64,000 bases of DNA from VXNE01 sp965205735 (GTDB lineage Bacteria > Pseudomonadota > Gammaproteobacteria > Pseudomonadales > Azotimanducaceae), in the NCBI GenBank assembly GCA_965205735.1, contig OZ242179.1, positions 1,550,001 through 1,614,000 on the forward strand. Direction: 5' to 3'. Of this stretch, positions 16,825 through 25,409 are shown piece after piece. Positions within the stretch are counted from its first letter, which is position 1. Each line of letters begins with the position of its first letter. The position numbers were made by a program, and so were the translations under genes. The notes under the pieces were generated by a model, which saw nothing but the letters and a program-made list of their open reading frames with translations, ran no database searches and was not told the DNA's origin.

Positions 16825-17145
16825 CTATCCGGCTGTATCAGAGAAGTTTGTGATCGCAACATCGCCCTGCGGAAACTGGGCAACGATACGCAGTTTGCCA
16901 CCCATGGCTTCAATGTAGGCCCGCAGGTTGGAAACATACATGTCGGTCCGCCGTTCCAGTTTGGCGACGGCGGGCTGATTAACGTTCAATGCTTCGCCGA
17001 TGGATTTCTGGGTCATTGCTCGGGCCTTGCGGAGTTCGTGAAGCGCCATCGCCGCGCGAAGCTCCTCCTTATTGGCGTTAACGCGCGCCCGGCGCTCTGG
17101 CGAAAATCCCTTGGTGAGGTCGCTGAAGACATTTCGTCCGCTCAT
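16825..17145 (-). CDS. HigA-type antitoxin, XRE-family helix-turn-helix
   Basis: This 106-residue protein has a helix-turn-helix with ARAMTQKSIGEALNVNQPAVAKLERRTD in its middle, typical of XRE antitoxins paired with RelE/HigB toxins. The C-terminal MGGKLRIVAQFPQGDVAI is the common tail of this antitoxin group. It neutralises the upstream toxin and probably represses the shared promoter. The order is toxin first, antitoxin second, as in higBA, with an ATGA overlap at 17142-17145. The module is intact and lies between two direct repeats, suggesting that it moved or was duplicated as a cassette. Confidence 0.85.
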   Translation of the reverse strand: MSGRNVFSDLTKGFSPERRARVNANKEELRAAMALHELRKARAMTQKSIGEALNVNQPAVAKLERRTDMYVSNLRAYIEAMGGKLRIVAQFPQGDVAITNFSDTAG

Positions 17146-17504
17146 TCGATCAACCCATCTCGTCTCAACTCGTCCAGATGCCCGTCATAGATCTCGTCGG
17201 CGAGCGGCACAAGGCGCCGGTAGAATCGACTGTCTCCCGACTTGTCGCCGCCGATCAGCAAGATCGCCGATCGTCTTGGGTCGAAAGCATAGAAAACACG
17301 AATCGGTTTCCCGCCACTTTGTATTCGCAACTCACGCATATGAGCGTGGCGGGAACCTTTGACACCCGAAGAATAGGGAAACGACAATTTCGGTCCTTGC
17401 TCCATCAACAACTCCACCACTGCGGTTACGTCGTCCTGCTCGTCCTCCATGAGATCGGTCCACCACGCACCGAACTCATTCGCGTATTCGACGTCCCAGT
17501 TCAT
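17142..17504 (-). CDS. RelE/HigB-family toxin (Gp49-like)
   Basis: This 120-residue protein matches phage-derived Gp49-like HigB toxins: WTDLMEDEQDDVTAVVELLMEQGPKLSFPYSSGVKGSRHAHMRELRIQ with the KPIRVFYAFDPRRSAILLIGGDK core and a C-terminal DEIYDGHLDEL. Members cleave mRNA at the ribosome. The first gene of a two-gene operon, it overlaps the antitoxin start by four bases. An inverted repeat 11 bases upstream of its start is a likely autoregulatory operator. Confidence 0.85.
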   Translation of the reverse strand: MNWDVEYANEFGAWWTDLMEDEQDDVTAVVELLMEQGPKLSFPYSSGVKGSRHAHMRELRIQSGGKPIRVFYAFDPRRSAILLIGGDKSGDSRFYRRLVPLADEIYDGHLDELRRDGLIE

Positions 17505-17514
17505 CCGACGATAT

Positions 17515-17530
17515 ATTCCATTTGAGGAAT
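17515..17530 (-). promoter_or_regulatory. Putative operator of the higBA-type operon
   Basis: ATTCC (17515-17519) and GGAAT (17526-17530) form an inverted repeat with a 6 base spacer, directly upstream of the toxin start and next to the AT-rich ATATATTCC. This is where the XRE antitoxin would be expected to bind. The rest of 17531-17844 holds repeat copy B and the bioF upstream region, with no further gene. Confidence 0.45.
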
Positions 17531-17620
17531 GTTGTCAAGTCCGTCGACAGTGAGTCGATTTCGCTCCGCCAAGAAGGCATCCAATTCCGCTCACGACGCC
17601 GAACGCTTGCATTGTTCCGC

Positions 17621-17699
17621 CCGCCAACCGTAGTCCGCACGCGTACGTCGAGTCGATGGCAGATCGACCCTCTTAGACGGTGCCGATGGCTTCAATTCG
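17621..17699. repeat. Direct repeat copy B flanking the toxin-antitoxin cassette
   Basis: Same orientation as copy A and similar over its whole length: ccgccaaCcgtag at the left end, then cgagtcgatggCagatcgac and ctctTagacgGtgccgatg. It lies on the far side of the toxin-antitoxin genes. Together the copies bracket a roughly 0.9 kb segment. Confidence 0.7.
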
Positions 17700-17829
17700 G
17701 GTAGTCCGTCTGCGCATTCGTCAACGGGCCCGGCGGCGGCTTCGCACCCTTCGAACTCGATCCGGTTGCCTTCGCTGCCCGGACGATTGAAAGAAAAGCC
17801 GCACCGCGACGTGACGTATTCGCGCGCGC

Positions 17830-17835
17830 TATGAT
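17830..17835 (+). promoter_or_regulatory. Putative -10 of bioF, possibly leaderless
   Basis: TATGAT sits 9 bases before the bioF ATG in the string gctatgatcgatgc. The same 14 bases occur at 34586-34599 in front of the DCC-LMF gene, in the same position relative to its start. A start of transcription about 7 bases after the -10 would give nearly leaderless mRNAs. I see no clear -35. Confidence 0.3.
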
Positions 17836-17844
17836 CGATGCACG

Positions 17845-19035
17845 ATGCCCGGCTTCAGCGACCTCCAGCAACGGCTCGATGCCTTGCGCGCCCAGAACAT
17901 GTACAGAAGGCGCCGCAACGTCGGCAGCCGGCAGGGCCGCGCCATCGAGGTGGACGGGCGCGAGTTGCTCAACTTTTGCAGCAACGACTATCTCGGTCTC
18001 GCGGGCGATCAGCGCATCGCCACGGCGGTCAAGTCGGCCGTCGAACGCTGGGGCGTGGGGTCCGGAGCGTCGCACCTGGTTTGCGGCCACACCGAGGCGC
18101 ACGAGGAACTCGAACAGACGCTCGCCGAATTCACCGGGCGTCCGCGGGCGCTGGTCTATTCCAGCGGCTACGCGGCGAATGTCGGCGTCATCAACGCCTT
18201 GTTGTCCGTCGACGACCTGGTGTGCGAGGACCGATTGAATCACGCCTCGCTGCTGGATGGCGGTTGGATAAGTCGCGCGCGTTTTGCCTGGTACGCGCAT
18301 CTGGACCACGACGACCTGGATCGGCAACTCGCCAATGACGCGAACCGCAAACTGATTGTCAGCGACGGCACGTTCAGTATGGACGGGGACCGCTGCCGGC
18401 TCGATGAACTCATCGCCGTGGCCCGACGACGGGACGCGTGGGTCATGATCGATGACGCCCACGGCATGGGCGTGCACGGAGCGGGTGGCGTCGGTCTGGT
18501 CGACCCAGGCAGGTACTCGGTAGACGATGTGCAGGTGCTGGTCGGCACGTTCGGAAAGGCGCTCGGCACCTCCGGGGCCTTCGTCGCTGGCAGCGAAGCA
18601 CTCATCGAAACGCTCATCCAACGTTCCCGCAACTACATCTATACGACCGCCATGCCACCCGCGCTCGCGGTCGCGACACTCGCGAGTCTTGCCATAGCCA
18701 GGGCCGAAGCATGGCGGCGCGACCGGCTGGACGCACTGATTGAACGATTCCGCAAAGGTGCGGCGCGCCTGGGATTCAACCTGCCGCAGTCGGCATCTCC
18801 CATCCAGCCCCTGATCATCGGCGACCCACAGGCGGCGTTGGACATGAGTCGGGACCTCGAACAACGCGGTTGCCTTTGCACGGCCATTCGCCCGCCCTCG
18901 GTGCCCGAAGGCACTTCGCGGCTGCGTATTACATTGACCGCGGCGCACACCAACGCGGATGTTGATCGACTGCTTGGCGCGCTTGAAGACATCCACAAGG
19001 CACCTCACGAGCGTGTCGCATCGAGCACGCCGTAG
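17845..19035 (+). CDS. bioF: 8-amino-7-oxononanoate synthase (BioF)
   Basis: This 396-residue PLP enzyme of the alpha-oxoamine synthase family condenses pimeloyl-ACP/CoA with alanine in biotin synthesis. Visible are LLNFCSNDYLGLAGD (residues 41-55), VYSSGYAANVGVINALL, FSMDGDRCRLDEL, MIDDAHGMGVHG with the PLP-contacting Asp and His, and VGTFGKALGTSG with the Schiff-base lysine 238. Length is normal. The rest of the biotin operon is not nearby. 2-amino-3-ketobutyrate ligase is related, but the motif spelling favours BioF. No Shine-Dalgarno is obvious, in line with a leaderless start. Confidence 0.9.
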   Translation: MPGFSDLQQRLDALRAQNMYRRRRNVGSRQGRAIEVDGRELLNFCSNDYLGLAGDQRIATAVKSAVERWGVGSGASHLVCGHTEAHEELEQTLAEFTGRPRALVYSSGYAANVGVINALLSVDDLVCEDRLNHASLLDGGWISRARFAWYAHLDHDDLDRQLANDANRKLIVSDGTFSMDGDRCRLDELIAVARRRDAWVMIDDAHGMGVHGAGGVGLVDPGRYSVDDVQVLVGTFGKALGTSGAFVAGSEALIETLIQRSRNYIYTTAMPPALAVATLASLAIARAEAWRRDRLDALIERFRKGAARLGFNLPQSASPIQPLIIGDPQAALDMSRDLEQRGCLCTAIRPPSVPEGTSRLRITLTAAHTNADVDRLLGALEDIHKAPHERVASSTP

Positions 19036-19107
19036 TCGCGCATCGCCCCCGCTTGGAACACCTGCCGTCAGGGACTCCTACCCAACACGTATCCCACATA
19101 AAAATAA

Positions 19108-19119
19108 CTATTGGAATAG
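19108..19119 (+). promoter_or_regulatory. Putative operator upstream of the mazEF-type module
   Basis: CTATTGGAATAG is a palindrome (CTATT-GG-AATAG) in an unusually AT-rich patch of 19098-19133, 14 bases before the antitoxin ATG. It is a plausible autorepression site for the ribbon-helix-helix antitoxin and overlaps where the promoter should lie. Confidence 0.45.
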
Positions 19120-19133
19120 GTTAGTCTATAGCT

Positions 19134-19382
19134 ATGAAGACCGTACAGATCACGATGGATGACGAACTCGTGGAGCGCGTGGACGAGCGGGCGAAGCGTC
19201 TCGGCTCGACCCGCTCGGGATTCGCCCGGCTAGCACTTCGGGCCGCCTTGGTGCGTTATGAGGAAGAGGAAAAGGAAGAACGTCAGAAAGCTGGATATCG
19301 CCGGATTCCTCCCAGGCCACAGGAGTTCGCCATACGGGAGGAGGACCACGCGTGGGGCGATGACGCCTGGGAAGATGGGTGA
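19134..19382 (+). CDS. Ribbon-helix-helix antitoxin (MazE/CopG-like)
   Basis: This 82-residue protein begins with MKTVQITMDDELVERVDERAKRLGSTRSGFARLALRAAL, a classic ribbon-helix-helix DNA-binding domain: a short beta strand, then two helices with a serine-containing turn. The second half is a charged, probably disordered tail ending in EEDHAWGDDAWEDG, which would wrap the toxin. Its stop codon overlaps the toxin start (TGATG). The pair is a complete type II module. Confidence 0.85.
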   Translation: MKTVQITMDDELVERVDERAKRLGSTRSGFARLALRAALVRYEEEEKEERQKAGYRRIPPRPQEFAIREEDHAWGDDAWEDG

Positions 19383-19696
19383 TGCACCGCGGCGAGATAC
19401 GTTGGTACCGATTCGCTCGGCCAGACAAACGCAGGCCCGTCCTCGTCCTAACGCGGGATTCCGTTATCGCCAGCCTGAGTGAAGTCACCGTCGCCCCGGT
19501 CACCACCAGTATTCGCGACATCCCAAGCGAGGCGGCGCTTTCCGCAGATGACGGAATGCCCCGGGATTGCGCGGTGAACTGCGATCACTTGCAGACAGTC
19601 CCACAGGCAAGACTGGGCGCGCTGTTGACAACCCTATCAACCGAAAAAATGCACCAAGTGACAGAGGCCGTTCGCTTTGCGCTCGCCTTGAGGTGA
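19382..19696 (+). CDS. MazF/PemK-family mRNA interferase toxin
   Basis: This 104-residue protein has the MazF/PemK SH3-like fold signature: HRGEIRWYRFARPDKRRPVLVLTRDSVI at the start, VTVAPVTTSIRDIPSEAAL in the middle, and CAVNCDHLQTVPQARLG, the segment with conserved Asn-Asp. MazF toxins cleave single-stranded mRNA at short specific sequences. ATG 19382 overlaps the antitoxin stop; a GTG at 19379 is an alternative. mtnA starts 41 bases downstream on the same strand. This is the second toxin-antitoxin module within 2.5 kb. Confidence 0.87.
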   Translation: MHRGEIRWYRFARPDKRRPVLVLTRDSVIASLSEVTVAPVTTSIRDIPSEAALSADDGMPRDCAVNCDHLQTVPQARLGALLTTLSTEKMHQVTEAVRFALALR

Positions 19697-19737
19697 CCGA
19701 ACCTGTCCCAAGTATTCTTCTCTCCCCTGGTTACGTC

Positions 19738-20694
19738 ATGACCATCCCCGCAGCGATCCGATGGGAAAGCGGCAGATTGTGGCTGCTCGATCAGCGCAAG
19801 CTGCCCGAGGAAGTTGTCTACGCCGAGCAGACGAGTGCCGAGATGGTGGCGGCATCCATCGCCGGCATGCAGGTACGAGGCGCGCCCGCCATCGGTATCG
19901 CGGCGGCATACGGTCTCGCGCTCGACGCCCACGCCGGCCGCGATGTCGCCCGCGCGGCGCGGCTTCTCGTTGCGGCGCGTCCGACCGCGGTCAATCTCGC
20001 CTGGGCGGTGAATCGGGTACTCGCTGCGAGCGATGCGGTGGCCGAAGCCGAGGCCATTCACCGCGAGGATGCCGAGATGTGTCGCGCGATCGGCGCGAAC
20101 GGCATGGAGCTGATCGACGAAAACAGCTCCGTCCTGACACACTGCAACGCGGGCGCCCTCGCCGTCTCAGCACTCGGAACGGCGACAGCACCGCTATACC
20201 TCGCGCACGAAGCCGGCGTGCGTTTCAAGGTGTTCGTCGACGAGACTCGACCGCTCCTGCAAGGGGCGCGGCTGACGGCGTGGGAACTGGTCCGGGCCGG
20301 TCTCGACGTCACCCTCATTTGCGACAACATGGTCTCGCACCTCATGTCGACGGGCGAGATCGATAGCGTGATCGTAGGCGCCGACCGCGTCACCGCCAAT
20401 GGCGACGTGGTCAACAAGATCGGGACGCGCGGCATCGCCATCACCAGCCGCTACCACGGCATTCCCTTCCACGTGGCCTTCCCGTCGTCGACCTTCGATG
20501 CGGAAACCGCAACCGGCGCCGACGTGGAAATCGAACAGCGCGATGCCAGCGAAGTGACCGACTCGATTCGGGCCGCCCCGGGCATACAGGTTCAAAATCC
20601 CGCATTCGACGTAACCCCGGCCGAACTCGTCACAAGCTGGATTACAGATCGCGGCCGTATCGAGACCGTGCGCGATCTGGCCAAACTTGGGTAG
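19738..20694 (+). CDS. mtnA: Methylthioribose-1-phosphate isomerase (MtnA)
   Basis: This 318-residue enzyme of the eIF2B-like/MtnA family converts methylthioribose-1-phosphate to methylthioribulose-1-phosphate in methionine salvage. Recognisable segments are GMQVRGAPAIGIAAAYG, LTHCNAGALA (catalytic cysteine), VFVDETRPLLQGARLTAWEL, LICDNMVSHLM and IVGADRVTANGDVVNKIGT with the catalytic aspartate. It is slightly shorter than many family members (around 340). ATG 19738 matches the family start; the open frame upstream overlaps the toxin. No other salvage gene is adjacent, so MTA may reach the pathway through genes elsewhere. Confidence 0.9.
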   Translation: MTIPAAIRWESGRLWLLDQRKLPEEVVYAEQTSAEMVAASIAGMQVRGAPAIGIAAAYGLALDAHAGRDVARAARLLVAARPTAVNLAWAVNRVLAASDAVAEAEAIHREDAEMCRAIGANGMELIDENSSVLTHCNAGALAVSALGTATAPLYLAHEAGVRFKVFVDETRPLLQGARLTAWELVRAGLDVTLICDNMVSHLMSTGEIDSVIVGADRVTANGDVVNKIGTRGIAITSRYHGIPFHVAFPSSTFDAETATGADVEIEQRDASEVTDSIRAAPGIQVQNPAFDVTPAELVTSWITDRGRIETVRDLAKLG

Positions 20695-20727
20695 CTGTAG
20701 TCACACCACCGGCGAAGAAACGCCCGA

Positions 20728-21873
20728 TCATGATCCGGAGCGAAACTTCGAAGGCGAAATCCGGTTCCAGCGGATGAATGCGCGCCGAAAGCTTCTCTCG
20801 TCCGAATAGTCGAGTTCTTCGGCGACTTCGCCGGCGAGGTGATCTTGAGATAACAGACGCTTTGCGCGTGCGTTCAAGGCCTTTTGCCTGACCTCCTGAA
20901 ATGATGTGTTCGATTGCGCCAGGCGGCGCCGCAAGGTCCTGGCGCTGAGATTGAGCTGCAATGCAAGCGCATTGGCCGACACGGTTTGCGTCAACATCAG
21001 GTCGATGACCCTATCGACGATCGGCACGTTCGCGGGCGAATCCCTGAGATTGCACTCGATCAGGTTGGCCACTTCGCCAAAGATAGCGTTTGGCTGGGGC
21101 AGGTCGGCAGCCCGGAGTTTCACTGGCAAAGCGGCGACGGAGTAGTCGTAGATCAGCGCGTAGTTCTTGCTTCCGTACGCGGTCGGCACGCCCCAGTACG
21201 CCAGTTGGTCAAGCCGGTTACCCGCGTGTTTGCGAGAATTGCTCAGACGCCGCTTGGTCGTAACCTTGCACAGGTATGAATCGATGTTGGCGCCGGCACA
21301 AATGCCAAACAGTGTGTGCATGAGTATCGCGATACACTCGAGAAAACTGTGCAACTGGCTGGCCGTCAACTCGAATGGGGTGGGGAAATCCTTGTTGTCA
21401 ATGGCGTAGATGAGCTTGTCACCCTGCGTCATTACGTGGTTGTAAACACGACCGTGCAATAGATTGAAGCCGTTCGCAAACTTGCGAAGCATGTGGTCAA
21501 AGCGGTTCGAGGCAACCGCCTGGGACATCACGAAGTGGAACGCGCCCGGCAACAGGGGCCGTCTTGACATTCGCACCGTCTCGTCGCTGGTCAGGTCGGC
21601 CAGTCTCCCGAGAAGCCTGAAATAGTCGGAGACCGGCACGGGTTCCGATTCATCGTCTGCACCCGGTCGCTGGCGCCGTATTTCCCGCAATACGACGGCC
21701 AGGTCGATACCGCTGGACATGGCAGCTCTTGCCAGCGGTTCAAACAGGGAGCTGTCCACGCACGGAATGCCTGGCCCATTCGCCGAACCCGGGTGTTTGC
21801 TGAAATTCGGCATATTCCGACAGTACCACGGCGCTGGCCACAATTGTCCCTCTTTCATGACCTGTTTTGTCAT
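20728..21873 (-). CDS. AraC-family transcriptional regulator
   Basis: This 381-residue regulator has an N-terminal AraC-type arabinose-binding/dimerisation-like domain, as in OruR/ArgR-like activators, and a C-terminal double helix-turn-helix: VSANALALQLNLSARTLRRRLAQSNTSFQEVRQKALNARA and LSQDHLAGEVAEELDYSDERSFRRAFIRW. I chose ATG 21873 because GAGGTGG lies at suitable distance before it; ATG 21813 is an alternative and lacks a ribosome-binding site. It is divergent from the TonB receptor gene (82 bases between starts) and probably controls that gene and the following esterase in response to their substrate or product. Confidence 0.87.
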   Translation of the reverse strand: MTKQVMKEGQLWPAPWYCRNMPNFSKHPGSANGPGIPCVDSSLFEPLARAAMSSGIDLAVVLREIRRQRPGADDESEPVPVSDYFRLLGRLADLTSDETVRMSRRPLLPGAFHFVMSQAVASNRFDHMLRKFANGFNLLHGRVYNHVMTQGDKLIYAIDNKDFPTPFELTASQLHSFLECIAILMHTLFGICAGANIDSYLCKVTTKRRLSNSRKHAGNRLDQLAYWGVPTAYGSKNYALIYDYSVAALPVKLRAADLPQPNAIFGEVANLIECNLRDSPANVPIVDRVIDLMLTQTVSANALALQLNLSARTLRRRLAQSNTSFQEVRQKALNARAKRLLSQDHLAGEVAEELDYSDERSFRRAFIRWNRISPSKFRSGS

Positions 21874-21954
21874 TGCGGACCACCTCAAGCAATCATCAAA
21901 TGCGGAGTGCGAATCCTCCGCTGTACGCACAGCGATCAATGGAGAAATTGCACC

Positions 21955-24279
21955 ATGTGGCCCAACAAGACAGTTCGCCGTATTCGGCCGGTCGCAGTCT
22001 CGAGCGGTCTCGCAATCCTGGCTTTTCTCGACGTGAGCATTGTCTGTGTCGCCCAAGAGGCGGCGGCCAATGAGCAGGTCAATGCAATCGAGGAAATCAT
22101 CGTCACCGCGCGGCGCAGGGAGGAGTCGCTATGGACCGTGCCAGGTTCGGTTTCGGCCTTCAGTGAACGCCGGCTTCGCGATTTGCAGGCGACCGACATG
22201 CGCCAGGTGCAATATGCGGTGCCGAACTTTCATTTTCAAAAAAGCGATTCGTCCAATTCCGCGGTCTACTTGCGTGGCATCGGGCAGAACGACTCCTTAC
22301 CCTTTGTCGAGCCGGGTGTCGGCGTCTATATCGACGACGTATACGTGGCGCGCACCCAGGCCGCTTTCGTGGAATTGTTCGACATCGAACGCGTCGAGGT
22401 TCTGCGCGGGCCGCAAGGAACGCTGTACGGGCGAAACTCCCCCGGAGGCGCCGTCAAGCTGATTACTCGCCAACCGTCCGATGAGTTTGAAGCGTATGCC
22501 GAGCTTGGCGCCGGAAGTCTCAACGCCCGCATATACAACGGCCGTATCAGCGGACCATTGAGCAGCGACGGCCGCTGGAAAGGGAAAATTGCGTTCTCTG
22601 GAATCAACCGCGACGGATATTCCGAGAATGCGGTACTTGGGGGCACCGACGGCGACACCAATACGCGGTCGTTTCGATCCGGCCTGGACTTCGAGCCGAG
22701 CGACAATCTGAGTTTCGTGCTCCGCTTCGAAGGAAAATTCGAGCGTCCTGACCGGTCACTGACACCGATCCGGAAAACGCCGCTCACATTGTTTCCGGAC
22801 CCGGTTGGCGCTCCGTTCAGCCCGGTGACCTACTTGCCGACGGAGGAAGCCTTCGGTTCGCCCTATGTTGTCGAAGGCACGGCGAATATTCTTGCCGACC
22901 TGACGACGCACGGTTCCTCATTCAAGATCAAGTGGCTGTTTGGTGACGACTGGTACCTGGAAAGCATCACGGCATACCGCAAACTCTCCTGGGATTTCGT
23001 TCTGGATGCCGATAGTACGCCTCATCCGGTCCTCGACATTCCGGTCTATGAGGACGACGACCAGTTTTCCACGGAACTGAGGGTGGCGTTTGAACGCGAT
23101 AGTGGCCTGTCGTTTACGGGCGGGGTTTTCTACTTTATCGACGATGATGTTGTGCTCGCTGGATTCGACGATGCGTCGGCATCATTCGAGTTCTTCGGAC
23201 TGTTTTTCCCGATCATCAGTGTCGGAGTTCCATCCGGCGGATACGGTGAAAGTGACCAGCGCACGCGATCGATTGCGGCATTTGCCGACATTACCTTTCC
23301 CATTTCGGATACGACGAGCGTGGAGATTGGCGCCCGCTACACCAATGACGAAAAAGAGGTCACTCGGCGCGGCGAGTTTTTCTTTGACCCAACGCTGTCC
23401 TTGAGTCTTGATCGGCCGCCGTTTCTGGCCGGTATCGGGTTTCCCGGCGAGAACCTGCAAGACACCCAGGATTGGAATGCGGTAACGCCACGCGCGGTCC
23501 TGTCGCACCAGCCAAACGACAGCCTCACGCTGTATGCGTCCGTTTCTCGCGGCTTCAAGAGCGGCGGTTTTCCGGGGCGGGCATTTGCGGGTAGCGAGTT
23601 CAAGCCGTTTGATCCGGAAACGGTCTGGACCTTCGAAACGGGTATCAAGGGCAGAGACCCGGATAACCGATTCACCTACTCGGCCGCGTATTTCGACAAC
23701 GACTACAACGATCTGCAGTTGAACGGCTTCGGCCAGGACCCGGTGACCGGGCAATTCGTCAGCCTGTTTACCAACGCCGCATCCGCGAAAATTCAAGGCT
23801 TGGAGGGTGTGGTTTCTTATCGACCCAGCCACCGTCTTTCGATCGACGCTTCAGTCGGATACCTGAATGCGGAATACGAGGAATTCGAAACGCTAGTTAA
23901 CGGCGTGCTTACCGACGTCAGCACGCGGCGTCTAGCGAATGCGCCCGAATGGACCGGCTTCCTTGGCGTGACGTACTCGGATTACCTCACCCCAGGCATA
24001 GCCGGAACGGTGCATGTCGATGTCGGGTACAAGGGCGATCACGCCAACGAATCGTCCGATTCTCCGAACCTCGCCGTTGCCGCAGCGACCTACCTGAACG
24101 CGTTTGTCTCGATCGCCGCAAGTGACCAGAGTTGGGAAGTGCGTATCGGAGGTACAAATCTGACGGACGAGGCGCGCGCCGCCCAGAGTTTCAATACGGC
24201 CGAATTTTCCGGCGTAGAAACAGCCTTCATGGGTGCGCCCCGCCTGTACGAATTACGACTCCTACTGCGCTTTGATTGA
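21955..24279 (+). CDS. TonB-dependent outer membrane receptor
   Basis: This 774-residue protein has a signal peptide (hydrophobic stretch AVSSGLAILAFLDVSIVCVAQ), the TonB-box-like EEIIVTARRREE, a plug domain (VYLRGIGQNDSLPFVEPGVGVYIDDVYVAR, then VEVLRGPQGTLYGRNSPGGAVKLITR) and a long beta barrel ending in RLYELRLLLRFD with a terminal aromatic. It imports a large or scarce substrate across the outer membrane using TonB energy. The IIVTARRREE/YGRNSPGGA style is that of receptors for complex organic substrates more than classical siderophores, an inference from family. GGAGAA precedes ATG 21955. An esterase follows 22 bases later, suggesting uptake of an ester-containing compound. Confidence 0.92.
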   Translation: MWPNKTVRRIRPVAVSSGLAILAFLDVSIVCVAQEAAANEQVNAIEEIIVTARRREESLWTVPGSVSAFSERRLRDLQATDMRQVQYAVPNFHFQKSDSSNSAVYLRGIGQNDSLPFVEPGVGVYIDDVYVARTQAAFVELFDIERVEVLRGPQGTLYGRNSPGGAVKLITRQPSDEFEAYAELGAGSLNARIYNGRISGPLSSDGRWKGKIAFSGINRDGYSENAVLGGTDGDTNTRSFRSGLDFEPSDNLSFVLRFEGKFERPDRSLTPIRKTPLTLFPDPVGAPFSPVTYLPTEEAFGSPYVVEGTANILADLTTHGSSFKIKWLFGDDWYLESITAYRKLSWDFVLDADSTPHPVLDIPVYEDDDQFSTELRVAFERDSGLSFTGGVFYFIDDDVVLAGFDDASASFEFFGLFFPIISVGVPSGGYGESDQRTRSIAAFADITFPISDTTSVEIGARYTNDEKEVTRRGEFFFDPTLSLSLDRPPFLAGIGFPGENLQDTQDWNAVTPRAVLSHQPNDSLTLYASVSRGFKSGGFPGRAFAGSEFKPFDPETVWTFETGIKGRDPDNRFTYSAAYFDNDYNDLQLNGFGQDPVTGQFVSLFTNAASAKIQGLEGVVSYRPSHRLSIDASVGYLNAEYEEFETLVNGVLTDVSTRRLANAPEWTGFLGVTYSDYLTPGIAGTVHVDVGYKGDHANESSDSPNLAVAAATYLNAFVSIAASDQSWEVRIGGTNLTDEARAAQSFNTAEFSGVETAFMGAPRLYELRLLLRFD

Positions 24280-24301
24280 TGCGCCGCGAAGGACCAAAGC
24301 G

Positions 24302-25249
24302 ATGATTGACCGGCAGTGCGCCAATCTGCTCGAAAGTGCCCAGAGCATCCTGGCGGAAATCCTGGTGTCTGAAAGCGACCCCGTCGTCATCGGTCGAAAG
24401 TACACCGTCGCGCTGATGGAGACCTTTCTCGGGGCCGGGGCCAATGGTGTGGACACCCGGGACTTGTCGATACCGGCAGATTCGGCAGGAGTATTGGCCC
24501 GCCTCTACCGAAGCAATCACAACCCAGCGGATTCAAAACGGAAACTGGTGCTGTTTTTTCATGGTGGCGGGTGGAGTGTCGGCGACATCGACAGCTACGA
24601 TGGATTTGTACGGCGGTTGTGCGCGGAAACCGGGGCAGACTATCTCTCGGTCGATTTTCGGCGAGCACCGGAGCACAAATTTCCCGCCGCCCACGACGAC
24701 TGCTACGAGGTTGCGCTCTGGGCCTTCGAGAATTGCGAGGCTTTGGGAATCGATCCCGCCAGAATCGGCACCATGGGAGACAGCGCCGGTGGGGCGCTGG
24801 CGACGGCCGTTGCATGGCAGATTGCGCGGCAAACGGCCTTCCGGGTGAACTCGCTTTATCTCCTGTATCCATTCCTCGACCTGCGGGACGATCACCAGGC
24901 CTACGAATCGAGGATCTCGTTTGGCGACGGGAACTACCTGGTCGGGCGTGAGGGTTTGTCGGCCGCAAAGCAGTGGTACCTGGATGAAGATACCTGCACC
25001 GAAGACCCGCTGGTCTCACCGATGTTCATCCCCGACCTCGAATCGCTGCCCCCAACCACGATCATCACGGCCGGACACGATCCGAATCTGGATGAGGGGA
25101 AACTGTTTGCCAAGAAGCTGCAGCGAAGCGGCGTTCAGGTTAGCGCAACTCACTTTGCGTCCGCGTTCCACGGCTTCATGCCCTTCGGCGTGCTGGATGT
25201 CGCTGGCGACAGTGTCCAAATACTCGCCAAGGCCATTGCGGAACACTGA
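24302..25249 (+). CDS. Alpha/beta-hydrolase fold esterase, HSL family
   Basis: This 315-residue esterase belongs to the hormone-sensitive lipase family: oxyanion-hole HGGGWSVG (residues 88-95), YLSVDFRRAPEHKFPAAHDD, nucleophile elbow GTMGDSAGGALA (Ser161), acid residue in TAGHDPNLDEG and catalytic histidine in AFHGFMPF. It probably hydrolyses short or medium acyl esters in the cytosol. It shares an apparent transcript with the TonB receptor and is under the divergent AraC regulator, so the three form a small uptake-and-hydrolysis unit. ATG 24302 was chosen over the longer frame, which overlaps the receptor gene. Confidence 0.9.
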   Translation: MIDRQCANLLESAQSILAEILVSESDPVVIGRKYTVALMETFLGAGANGVDTRDLSIPADSAGVLARLYRSNHNPADSKRKLVLFFHGGGWSVGDIDSYDGFVRRLCAETGADYLSVDFRRAPEHKFPAAHDDCYEVALWAFENCEALGIDPARIGTMGDSAGGALATAVAWQIARQTAFRVNSLYLLYPFLDLRDDHQAYESRISFGDGNYLVGREGLSAAKQWYLDEDTCTEDPLVSPMFIPDLESLPPTTIITAGHDPNLDEGKLFAKKLQRSGVQVSATHFASAFHGFMPFGVLDVAGDSVQILAKAIAEH

Positions 25250-25409
25250 CTTCAGGAAACATCAGGCCGGCAGAATCCAGCACGGCACGCTCGATTGTCT
25301 GTGAGCCGGGCGCAATTCGCCAGCTCGGCAGGCTTTGCAGCACATCGCCGCGCGATGGCCAGATTTATGCCCAGAATGTGTTCGCCGCATCGCGTACGGA
25401 CGGCCACGC

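Noticed and set aside
16733..17699. IS element or phage attachment site around the toxin-antitoxin genes
   Set aside because: The repeats are direct and diverged, there is no transposase or integrase, and no tRNA gene is adjacent.
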